64,000 bases of DNA from Pogona vitticeps. Lineage: Eukaryota > Chordata > Lepidosauria > Squamata > Agamidae. Below, one piece after another: positions 36,465 to 50,000 of this stretch. The translations under genes were made by a program, and so were the position numbers. Under the pieces are notes generated by a model, which worked only from the letters and a program-made list of their open reading frames with translations, made no database searches and was not told the DNA's origin. Each line of letters begins with the position of its first letter. Positions within the stretch are counted from its first letter, which is position 1. The stretch covers positions 159,348,001-159,412,000 of the forward strand of contig NC_135787.1 in NCBI RefSeq assembly GCF_051106095.1, written 5' to 3'.

Positions 36465-37150
36465 TTTATTAATTTTTATTTATTTATTTATTTATTTATT
36501 TATTTTATATCCTGCCTATCTGGTCGGTTAAGACCACTCTAGGCGGCTAACAGCATAAAATAGTATAAAAAATTTTAAATAGAAGAAACCTTAGGAGGGA
36601 GGAAACAATAGGAGAGGGAGAGGAGAGGGCATCAGGAATTGTCTGGAGGGAAGGCCTGCCGAAACATCCATGTTTTTAGTTGATTTTTAAAGATACCCAG
36701 CGAGGGTGCCACGCGAATCTCAGGAGGTAGGTTGTTCCGAAGGCGAGGAGCCACCGCCGAGAAGGCCCGATTTCTTGTCTTTACCTTCCGGGCCTCCCTC
36801 GGCGTTAGGCTCCTCAGCCTCACCTCCTGGCTCGCATGAGTGACACGGGTAGATCTTGGTGAGAGTAGGCGTTCCGCCAAGTATCGAGGCCCTAAACCGT
36901 TTAGGGCTTTGTATGTAAGCATCAGCACTTTGAAGTTGATGCGGAACCGGATGGGCAGCCAATGCAATGCAGCCAGAGTGGGTGAGATATCTTGGTCTTT
37001 TTTCACTCCACTAAGTGGTCTGGCTGCCGCATTCTGCACCACCTGTAGTTTCCGGAGCAGCCTCAAAGGCAGCCCCACGTAGAGCGCATTACAGTGGTCT
37101 AATCTTGAGATTACGAGCGCATGCACCAAGGTAGTGCAATTTTGTCTACT
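36465..37150 (-). mobile_element. CR1/L2-type LINE, 5'-truncated, with open C-terminal frame
   Basis: The minus strand encodes, without interruption, LVHALVISRLDHCNALYVGL, LQVVQNAAARPLSG, LAALHWLPIRFRINFKVLML, TYKALNGLGPRYLAERLL and FKNQLKTWMFRQAF, the C-terminal part of the polymerase, with the stop at 36632. The 3' UTR ends in a (TTTA)n tract near 36475. The open frame over ~500 bases suggests a younger copy than 31430. Confidence 0.85.
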
Positions 37151-38155
37151 TTTTGCATTTTGTCTAACTTGGCTTGTACCCAACTGGTCATGGTATTTAT
37201 ATTATTTATCTGAAGAAAGAGCCATCTTTTGTGTGCTTAGGAAAAGCAAACTTTAATACGATATTAATTCAGTATCTTAGTTTTCTTTGCTTACAGTGTT
37301 GATTTCATTTGAATTAAATTGGACTGCCTTCTGTTGCATAACTCCATCAGCATAGCAGGAATGACATCACATGCAGTGGCAGATTGCCACTAATTACAGA
37401 GTTGTTCTTTAATTCAGGTAGTGAGTGACTCTCCTGCAATGAGATAAAGTTGCCCACAGCCTAAAATTGAAAGAGGACTTAAGAGAAAGAGTTAATTAGC
37501 AGGAGTCTCGTGCTGCCCATGGTGATCTCAATTTTGATATGAATGATGCAGAACTGTTCTGTAGTTTGTGGCAGCATTCATGAAATGAGGTGAAGTGTAC
37601 TGTGTTGACATCTTACTGACCATCCAGAACAAGGTAGATACAAGGAAAATTAATTCCACAAGCAAATTCCTGAAACAATCACCCCTGTTGAGACATTCCT
37701 CTTAGAAGAAGTGGACTATCCTTGCTGATATCCTTTTGCCCCCTAGAAAGCAGTACTGCAGGGTCAGAAAACCCTGTAATAGTGTGGAAGAATTACAGGG
37801 ACAAGAAAGAATTGGTCTCATTCCTTCAAAACTAGATCTCAATCTTTTTTGCAGGTAAAAGGGGCTATTCTGTTTGCACATGGACAGCTTTGGAACAAAT
37901 ATGTAGAAAATGTGTGTTCATTTGGAAAAGATTTGTATTTTTTAAAGTGATTCAGTTATGAGTGACAGAGATCTATATAGATTCTATCAACTTCTATAGA
38001 TTCTAGTGCAGAACAGGGTGAGGGATATGTGGTCTCATATTAGCAATCAGAAATAGAATGATTTTTCCCTTTTATATGATATATACTGTATGCTTATGAA
38101 CATTGTATTCAGGCTTTCTAGTCATACAGAAACTTTCTAGTTTCTGACAGAATTG

Positions 38156-39757
<1,602 letters not shown>

Positions 39758-40829
39758 TATGTGGAGGGGGGGGGGAATCTAACGTTCAGTTGGAAAGTCA
39801 CTTTTCTCAAGGGACTGCCCTCACTTTATAGGTTCTGTGATGGCTAGCCTGTTGGTGTATCTAAACACAAGGCAAATTGTTCACTTGATTTTTTCCTTTC
39901 ACTGACCTGTAAATGACGACAAAGAAGTGTACAGTGGAATGTCACCTCTATTTCTAGTCTGCAGCCTTTGCAGAATTCTGATTGCCATGTATGTGAGGAT
40001 GGCAAACTACTACCCCTATGGGAATGTCTGCCTAGACACACATGAATTATATTGGTTGCAAACTTGCCACAGCTTTCTTTTGGGAATGATTATCTAATCC
40101 GTCATTGATCTAGTTGATGGAAGACTGAAAACTAGTTCCTTCAATAGTGATTGAGACTAAGACTTTAGCTTCTAGTTCTACAACCCACGGTGGTCTCAAG
40201 ATCCACAGTATATTTAGATGGCTTTCTATATACTGTACTATTAAACGAGTGAAGATGTCTTGAGGTTTTTCTCAGTAACTGATCTCTGCAGTACAATTCT
40301 ATTTCTCTCAGTAAAATCCTGGCTGTTGATTCTTATATGTAAGAACAGATTTGTTCCATTTGGTGGCTTTGTGCAGTGATGTGGAATTTTTTTTCACAGA
40401 AAAGGACTGCTACCATAAGATAAAAGGAACCAAAGTTTGAAGAGAGATTTTCTCTATGACAGTTTCCCATATACTTTGAAAATGTCATATTGCTCATACA
40501 AAATAAAGGAATATGAAATAGTTAGAATTGATAATGAAATGACAGTATAGATTTATGTATCATTCCTTCTCACAGTTCATTGAGAGTGAAAGACATAAAA
40601 TAAAATATATCTGCTTTAGGTTCTTGCAGATTAATTGGGGGATAGAGGTAATGTGAAAGACAGTGATAAGCTTCTACAGAAAAGAGATGTAAAATTGAGC
40701 AGAATCAGTGCAGGAACAAACACTGTTCTGGTTCAGGACATTCTTAATCATATAACTTGCTTGTTTTAATTCAGAAACCATCGGAAATAAATATTAATCT
40801 CTCTCTCTCTCTCTTTTGTTCTCTTCCAG

Positions 40830-41094
40830 ATCTTCCAGTATCTATATTTTAGCTTTCTGTTCTGATCTTACTCCTCCCTTAAGTTATTATATAATTTTTT
40901 GCTGCTGTGTGAAAATAGAGATGTCTCGCAGTCCAGATGCGAAGGAAGATCCTGTGGAATGCCCTCTTTGTATGGAGCCTCTGGAGATTGATGACATAAA
41001 CTTTTTCCCTTGCACCTGTGGTTACCAGATCTGTCGTTTCTGTTGGCATCGTATTCGTACTGATGAGAATGGACTATGTCCTGCTTGCAGAAAG
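40830..41094 (+). CDS. CNOT4: CNOT4 exon with start codon, RING finger
   Basis: A (CT)n-rich tract and TTCTCTTCCAG form the acceptor; a second AG eight bases later could also be used. 91 bases of 5' UTR precede ATG 40921. The exon encodes residues 1-58 to CPACRK and ends at donor GTATTG. It carries the entire RING finger. Confidence 0.96.
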
Positions 41095-44000
41095 GTATTG
41101 GTTTTAAGTTCATTATGATTGTATATGATAATATTAAATTACCCAAAATGTGAGTTACTGCAGACATAGCATACCTTGCCTCAGTTGCCCCGTAAAGCTT
41201 TATGATGAAGTTTCCCTGCAAGTTAAAAAAAAAACATAATTGATTAAGTGGAAAACTGATATTGGTACAGCTTTTGAGTTTATATATTCCTCAGCATATT
41301 GCCAAAGTGTTCTGTAGTACTGTAAATTGTCACAGGTCTGGTGCCATCGATCTGCTACTGGTAAATGTTCTCCATGGCATAATCAGTTTCATTTGCCAAG
41401 CTAATGCATTTGTTCGTTTAGTCATTTAGTCGTGTCCGACTCTTCGTGACCCCATGGACCAGAACACGCCAGGCCCTCCTATCTTCCACTGCCTCCCGGA
41501 GTTGGGTCAGATCCATGTTGGTTGCCTTGGTGACACCGTCCAACCATCGCATCCTCTGTCGTCCCCTTCTCCTCCTGCCTTCACACTTTCCCAACATTAA
41601 GGTCTTTTCCAGGGAGTCCTCTCTTCTCATGAGATGGCCAAAGTATTGGAGCCTCAGCTTCAGGATCTGTCCTTCCAGTGAGCACTCAGGGTTGATTTCC
41701 TTTAGAATTGATAGGTTTGTTCTCCTTGCAGTCCAGGGGACTCTCAAGAGCCTCCTCCAGCACCACAATTCAAAGGCATCAATTCTTCGGCGGTCAGCTT
41801 TCTTTATGGTCCAGCTCTCACTTCCATACATCACTATAGGAAAAACCATAGCTTTGACTATTTGGAGTTTCGTTGGCAAGGTGATATCTCTACTTTTTAA
41901 GATGCTGTCAAGGTTTGTCATTGCTTTCCTCCCAAGAAGCAGGGATCTTTTAATTTCATGGCTGCTGTCTCTATCTGCAGTGATTATGGAGCCTAAGAAA
42001 GTAAAATCTGTCACTGCCTCCATATCTTCCCCTTCTATTAGCCAGGACGTGATCTTAGTTTTTTTGATGTTGAGTTTCAGACCGTTTTTTGCACTCTCCT
42101 CTTTCACCCTCATTACGGTGGGGTCTTGACTTGAGAACTTAATCCGTATTGGAAGGCGGTTCTCAAGTCAAAAAGTCTGTAGGTCAAGTCTCCATTGACC
42201 TACAGTGCATTGAAAACCGATTAATCCCATAGCAGGCCGTTTTTGTTCCATTTTGGTTTTTTTCTGGTCTGTAAGTCAAATCTCAGGCTGCAAGTCAAAC
42301 CTAAATTTTGCGGCCAGAGAAGTCTGTAACTCAAGAAGTCTGTAAGTCAAGGGTCCACTGTACAAGGTTCTTTAGTTCCTCCTCACTTTCTGCCATCAGA
42401 GTGGTATCATCTGCATATCGGAGGTTGTTGATATTTCTTCCGGCAATCTTAATTCCGGCTTGGGATTCCTCCAGTCCAGCCTTCCGCATGATGTATTCTG
42501 CATATAATTAAATAAGCCGGGGGACAATATACAGCCTTGTCGTACTCCTTTCCCAATTTTGAACCAATCAATTGGTCCATATCCAGTTCTAACTGTTGCT
42601 TCCTGTCCCACATATAGGTTTCTCAGGAAATGGATAAGGTGGTCAGGCACGCCCATTTCTTTAAGGACTTGCCATAGTTTGCTGTGGTCCACACAGTCAA
42701 AGGCTTTTGCATAATCAATGAAGCAGATGTTTTTCTGGAACTCTCTGGTTTTCTCCATAATCCAGCGCATGTTAGCAATTTGGTCTCGAATTCCTCTGCC
42801 CCTTCGGAATCCTGCTTGTACTTCTGGGAGTTCTCGGTCCACGTATTGCTGAAGCCTACCTTGTAGGATTTTGAGCATAACCTTGCTAGCGTGTGAAATA
42901 AGTGCAATTGTGCGGTAGTTGGAGCATTCTTTGGCACTTCCCTTCTTTGGGATCCGGATGTAAACTGATCTTTTCCAGTCCTCTGGCCACTGTTGAGTTT
43001 TCCAAACTTGCTGGCACATTGAATGTAGCACCTTAACAGCATCATCTTTTAAGATTTTAAATAGTTCAGCTGGAATGCCATCACCTGCACTGGCCTTGTT
43101 GTTAGCCAGGCTTTCTAAGGCCCACTTGACTTCACTCTCCAGGATGTCTGGCTCTAGGTCAGCAACTACATTGTCTGGGTTGTCCGGGATATCCAAATCT
43201 TTCTGATATAATTCCTCTGTGTATTCTTGCCACCTCTTCTTGATGTCTTCTGCTTCTGTGAGGTCCCTTCCATTTTTGTCCTTTATCATGTCCATCCTTG
43301 CACAAAAGGTTCCTCTAATATCTCCAATTTTCCTGAACAGATCTCTGGTTTTTCCTTTTCTGTTATTTTCCTCTATTTCTTTGCATTGTTCATTTAAGAA
43401 GGCTCTCTTGTCTCCTTGCTATTCTTTGGAAGTCTGCATTCAATTTTCTGTAACTTTCCCTATCTCCCCTGCATTTTCTTTCCCTTCTCCTCTCTGCTAT
43501 TTGTAAGGCTTCCTTGGACAGCCACTTTGCTTTCTTGCATTTCCTTTTCTTTGGAATGGTTTTTGTTGCTTCCTCCTGTACAATGTTACAAGCCTATATC
43601 CAAAGTTCTTCAGGCACTCTGTCCACCAAATCGAGTTCCTTAAATCTGTTCTTCACTTCCACTGTATATTCATAAGGGATTTGATTTGGATTATACCTGA
43701 GTAGCCCAGTGGTTTTTCGTACTCTCTTCAGTTTAAGCTTGAATTTTGCTATGAGAAGCTGATGATCAGAGCCACAATCAGCTCCAGGTCTTGTTTTTGC
43801 TGACTGTACAGAGGTTCTCCATCTTTGGCTGCAGAGAATATAAACAATCTGATTTCGATATTGCCCATCTGGTGATTTCCATGTGTAGAGTCGCCTCTTG
43901 TGTTGTTGGAAAAGAGTGTTTGTGATGACCAGCTTGTTCTCTTGACAAAACTCTATTAGCCTTTGCCCTGCTTCGTTTTGAACTCCAAGGCCAAACTTCC

Positions 44001-47000
44001 CTGTTGTTCCTTTTATCTCTTGACTCCCTACTTTGGCATTCCAGTCCCCTAGAATGAGAAGAACATCTTTCTTTGGTGCCAGTTCTAGAAGGTGTTGTAA
44101 ATCTTCATAAAATTGTTCAATTTCAGTCTCCTCAGCAATGGAGGTTGGTGCACAAACTTGGATTATTGTGATGTTGAAAGGTCTGCCTTGGATTCGTATT
44201 GACATCATTCTATCATTTTTGAGATTGTATCCCATTACAGCTTTACCCGCTCTTTTGTTGACTATGAGGGCTACTCCATTCTTTCTACGGGATTCTTGCC
44301 CACAATAGTAGACATGACAATCATCTGAGTTGAATTCACCCATTCCTGTCCATTTTAGTTCACTGATGCCCAGGATGTCAATGTTTATTCTTGCCATCTC
44401 CTGTTTGACCACCTCCAGCTTCCCAAGGTTATTAGATCTTACATTCCAGGTTCCTATGCAATATTTTTCTTTGCAGCATCGGACTTTCCTTTCACTTCCA
44501 CGCACGTCCACAGCTAAGTGTCCTTTCGGCTTTGGCCCAACCACTTCATTAGCTCTGGAGCTACTTGTACTTATCCTCCGCTCTTCCTCAGTAGCATGTT
44601 GGACGCCTTCCGACCTGAGGGGCCCATCTTCCAGCATCATATCTTTTAGCCTTTTGTTTCTGATCATGGGGTTTTCTTGGCAAAGATACTGGAGTGGAAT
44701 TGCCGGTTCCTACTCCAGGTGGATTGTGTTTAGTCGGAACTCTCCACTATGACCTGTCCGTCTTGGGTGGCCCTGCACGGCATAGCCCATAGCTTCTCTG
44801 AGTTGTTCAAGCCCCTTCGCCACGACAAGGCAGCAATCCAACGCATTACCCATGCTTAAATCAGGATTTGGCAAATTTCTTGTATAGATTTGATCATTAT
44901 GGCCTGAGTCCTATTGCTTTTCATCACACATGGAAGTAAAATCATGGAAACAACTACAGCTAACTGACAGTGAATCAGTTGCGTGTCTAGTGTTTACTCA
45001 CATGATTAGCATTTTGTCATTAAGCTATAGAATCTCCTGCTATTGTCTTTTCATACACAATAGAAAACAATAGGGTTATGACCTTCATAGTTTCCTTTTG
45101 ACTACCAGACGGAGTTCATATGTGTCTTGTATAATTTGTTCAGTTCTATCATCATGAGTGCTTGAATGGCATCTGTTTCGTGTCCCTCAGTTGCAAATGG
45201 CATATATTGACAAGATGAGACAATTTTCAGAAATTCTTCCTCCATTCCGTTTGGGCTAGAATATTGGGTCCTTTCAGAACAAGATGCAAAGGAGGCTGCA
45301 GGAAGATTAGAAATAGCACAAAGTTTTCCGTCCCCTGTTACGTTGAGGGATGTCTTACATCAACAGAGGCACCAGTTTCATACCACATGTGGTCTATAGA
45401 ATATAGGTGGTTAAATTGGTAGAAAACTTGTTATTTTTCTTATAAAGTAACATGTTTAACAGGTAAGCTGTGAACAGCTTAGAATATAGCTGTTTCAATG
45501 CGCATATCTTGTCATCAACTTATGCAACACAGAGTAAAGTAAAGCTGGTGGAAAGTAAATCAGAATCTTTCGGTCTATCAGAGTGGTTTGAAGTAGCTTA
45601 GCAATTGTCTCTGACTTCCAGTTGTTTAATAATAGCAACAACAGAATTATTTTCGCACCTGAAATAGGCTGCTGAAGTAGAGGAAATCTGAGATAATGAG
45701 AATTGAATTTGTGTGTGAAAAGGCCATTAACTCTGGTACGCAGAACATTCTTAAACTTTGAATTATTTTGTTTAAGGGGAACGTTTTCTTTTGCCTCGGA
45801 CCCTTATTGATAAATCTTAGGGTTCTAGTGTCTTCAACATCCCTGTTGAAGTGCTGAAATGCGGTAAGGAGATCATCATCACCGAACTGTATGAAATCTT
45901 TTGTCTCTGCTGGAGGGAAGGTGGAGTACCACAGGACATGAAGGACGCAAACATTGTGACGTTGTACAAGAACAAAGGTGACAGGGGTGACTGCAATAAC
46001 TACCGTGGTATCTCTCTTCTTAGCGTTGTAGGGAAGCTGCTTGCCCGTGTTGTGCTGAAGAGGCTCCAGGTGCTTGCAGACAGAGTCTATCCGGAATCAC
46101 AGTGTGGATTTCGAGCAAATAGATCCACCACTGACATGGTATTCTCCCTCCGACAGTTGCAGGAGAAATGCAGGGAACAACAACAGCCACTCTTAGTGGC
46201 CTTCATAGACCTTACAAAAGCATTTGACTTGGTTAGCAGGGATGGCCTTTTCAAAATACTTCCCAAGATTGGATGTCCACCTCGTCTCCTTAACATCATC
46301 AGGTCCTTCCACGATGGAATGAAAGGCACTGTAGTTTTTGACGGCTCAACATCAGATCCCTTTGACATCCAAAGCGGAGTGAAACAGGGCTGTGTCCTCG
46401 CACCAACACTTTTTGGGATCTTTTTTGCTGTCATGCTGAAGCATGCCTTTGGAACTGCAACAGAAGGTGTCTATCTCCGGACTAGATCAGATGGAAAGTT
46501 CTTTAATCTCTCTAGATTGAGAGCGAAGACCAAAGTCCAACTGAAATGCATGAGGGACTTCCTCTTTGCAGACGATGCAGCCATTGTTGCCCACTCTGCT
46601 GAAGACCTCCAACAACTCATGAACCGTTTCAGCAAGGCCTGCCAAGACTTTGGACTAACAATCAGCCTGAAGAAAACACAAGTCATGGGCCAGGGTGTGG
46701 ACTCACCTCCCTCTATTACCATCTCCACACAAGAATTGGAGGTTGTTCATGACTTTGTGTACCTTGGCTCAACCATCTCTGACACCCTCTCTCTAGATGT
46801 CGAGCTGGATAAACGCATTGGGAAAGCAGCCACCATGTTCTCTAGACTCACAAAGAGAGTATGGCTCAATAAGAAACTGACAACACATACCAAGATCCAG
46901 GTCTATAGAGCCTGTGTCCTGAGCACACTCCTGTACTGCAGCGAGTCCTGGACACTTTGTGCCCGGCAGGAGAGGAAGCTGAACACCTTCCATATGCGTT

Positions 47001-50000
47001 GCCTACGACGGATTTTTGGTATCACCTGGCAGGACAGAGTTCCAAATAGAGTAGTCCTAGAACGAGCTGGAATTTTCAGCATGCATACATTACTGAAACA
47101 GCGACGTCTACGCTGGCTTGGGCACGTTGTGAGAATGGCTGATGGTCGGATTCCAAAGGATCTCCTATATGGAGAATTAGTGCAGGGAAATCGCCCCAGA
47201 GGGAGACCACAGCTGCGATACAAGGACATCTGCAAGCGGGATCTGAAGGCCTTAGGAATAGACCTCAACAGATGGGAAACTCTGACATCTGATCGTTCAG
47301 CCTGGAGGCAGGCAGTACATCACGGCCTCTCCCAATTTGAAGAGACCCTTGTCCAGCAGGCTGAGGCAAAGAGGAAGTCACAAAGGAAGCAAAACCAGGG
47401 AGCTGGACAGGGGACAGATTGGATTTGTCTCCAGTGTGGAAGGGATTGTCACTCTCGAATTGGCCTCCTCAGCCACACTAGACGCTGTTCCAAGTCCTCC
47501 ATACAGAGCACGATACCATAGTCTTTCGAGACTGAAGGATGCCTACTACTCTAGTGGAAAAATAGATTTGGAAAATGTGAACTCTGCCCTGGTATAAAGT
47601 CTTGGGCTTTGGTGGTATTTTCCTTGGCTAAAATATTTTACTTATTTCCTGGAATTCAGAATTTTCTCTAGCACTGAGATATGATTCTAAATTGATGTAT
47701 TACAGTGTAGTCATAATGTATGAATTTGTGGCACGGTGGATAAAAATAAAGGATTTTTAGAAATCAGATTGATTTAAATAATGATTTAAATTTAAATTTG
47801 TTTTATTTAAACAATAAAACAATCTAGTTTTTTGTTTAAATTTTGATTTGATTTACATCAAATCCAGCCTGGTTTACAGTATTTACTTCCAGGTAAGCAT
47901 GTATAGGAGTGGAGCTTCAGAGGTTTGAGAGGTACCTCAATACAGTGGTGCCTCACACAACGGTTAATTGGTTCCAAAAAAATCAACATTGTGTGAAATA
48001 TCGTTCTGTGAAACACCATTTCCCATAGGAATGCATTGAAAACCGGTTAATCCGTTCCAATTGGAACGGATTGCCGTCTTTAAATGAAAAAACCCATAGG
48101 AAACATCGTTGAGTGAAACAATGTGTCCTACATTGGAATGTATTGAAGCCGACTCAATACATTTCAATGGCTTTGCAAAGTCCATTTTTGCTCATTTAAA
48201 AGTGCCTTACAATGCTTGGAACAGGTTTTAAGTGCTTGCAATCGTTAGCCCACCTCCTGAACCCTATGCAAACTTAATTTGGTGTTGTTCTGAGTCGTCT
48301 TTAATTTTTGGTGATTTTTTGAATTTTCTCATTGGAATGCATTGGACGGAAAGTCCTTAAAAATGAGCGAAAACAGAAGAGCTTCAAAAGCACTGAAGCT
48401 GGCTTCAGTGCTTTTGAAGTCCTTTCCAATGTCCCTTTTCGCTCATTTTTAAGTGTCTTACAATGTTTGGAACATGTTTTAAATGCTTGCAATCGTTAGT
48501 CCACCTCCTGAAACCTATGCAAACTTAATTTGGTGTTGTTCTGAGTCTTCGTTAATTTTTGGTGATTTTCTGTTTTCCCTATTTAAATGCATTGAACTGT
48601 CCATTCAATTGATTTAAATGGGGAAAATAAAAAAATCACCAAATATTAATGAAGACTCAGAACAAAACCAAATTAAGTTTGCACATGTTTCCCAGGGTGC
48701 ACTATGGAATCCAAGCATTTAAAACAGGTTTCAAACATTTTAAGACACTTTTAAATGAGCAAAAAGGGACATCGTTAAGTGAAATTCCCCCATAGGGAAC
48801 ATCGTTAAACGATGGGGGAAAATTCCTCAAAAAAACCCATCGCTGTGTGAATTCATCGTTGTATGAAGTAATCGTTTTGCGAGGCACCACTGTACCTTGT
48901 TGAGCATAATGTCAGCTCAAGAAACAGGTGCAGAGTAGGATAAATCAAGTGTGAGAGCTTGGCTTTATTGGTAACCTCCCACTCTAGTGTGAAATAGAAG
49001 CTATTGCTGTAAAATATCTTTGATCTCACTTTGGTAAAGGGTCTTTTCCCAGAATTTTTGATTTCAGAATGACTGATTTTATGATAAATGCTTCTTACCA
49101 TTCCTAAATTATGTAGTTCACCATTTAGCACCCGAAGTGTTTTTTCTGGGTTTAAAAGTAGTCCGATTGCTAAGAACAGCAAAAACAGTTTTGAAAGTAA
49201 ATAAAATTTTCTATATGTGTGTGTGTAGTTTAAAACCAGCACAGCCCCTATGTCTGCAGGTTTACCAGCCAATACATATGACACACTAAAGGAAAAAAGG
49301 GTTGGAAAGGAATAGGAAAATAAAGAAGCTCAGGCTGGTTCTTTAAGTTACACAGTTATAATGACTAAATAGGGTGGATACAGTTCAGGGATGGTAGGGG
49401 CCAACTGATACTTGGTGTTCCTGCATTTCATTACTTCATCTGTTGCAGTGAGGTAGAATAGCTGCTAATAGATGATGGCTCAGGAGTAGAAGAAAAGCCA
49501 AGTGGCAACTACTTTTAGATTTCCTCTAATCCATCTTCACTTTCCCTTTACTAATTCATGCACTATAACTTTATTTCATGCTTTTAAGAACTGTTGACTT
49601 ATCCTGTTCTTTGTCTTCTCAGCTGGCTAACTGCATCCCATTTTCCACATTGAAAAAAAAACTGCAACCACATAGGCTACCCTCCTCTTTTGATTTGTTT
49701 AAAACTGGTATTCTTGTTCTGATGATACTGCATTGCAATAGATCTTCTATTGTAAACAAGTCATTTTGTATTTAATAATACGTGCTGTGAAGTTGATCCC
49801 AACTTTTGGTTACCATTTGTAGCATTCTTTAGCTATGCAGTGTTCAGAAGCGGTTTACTATTTCCTCCTTCTTGGGAAGACTTAGGACTTTGTAGCTGGC
49901 CCAAAACTGCACAGGGTGGCTCTTCTGCAAGGCAGAGTGGGGAATCAAACTCCTGACCCCTGTGGAACAGAACTAGTAAAAGTTGAATACATTTTACTTT

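Larger units (their letters stand above)
41410..44850 (-). mobile_element. Bov-B (RTE) LINE, near full length
   Basis: The element runs on the minus strand. The 3' end has the Bov-B signature GTCGTGTCCGACTC and GACCCCATGGACC on the plus strand. Endonuclease (43594-44667), polymerase core (42396-43295) and C-terminal region (41418-42113) are in order, total ~3.2 kb without the MITE inserted at 42116. It carries several frame breaks: between endonuclease and polymerase, just before the YADD box, and the MITE. It is therefore inactive. Confidence 0.95.
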
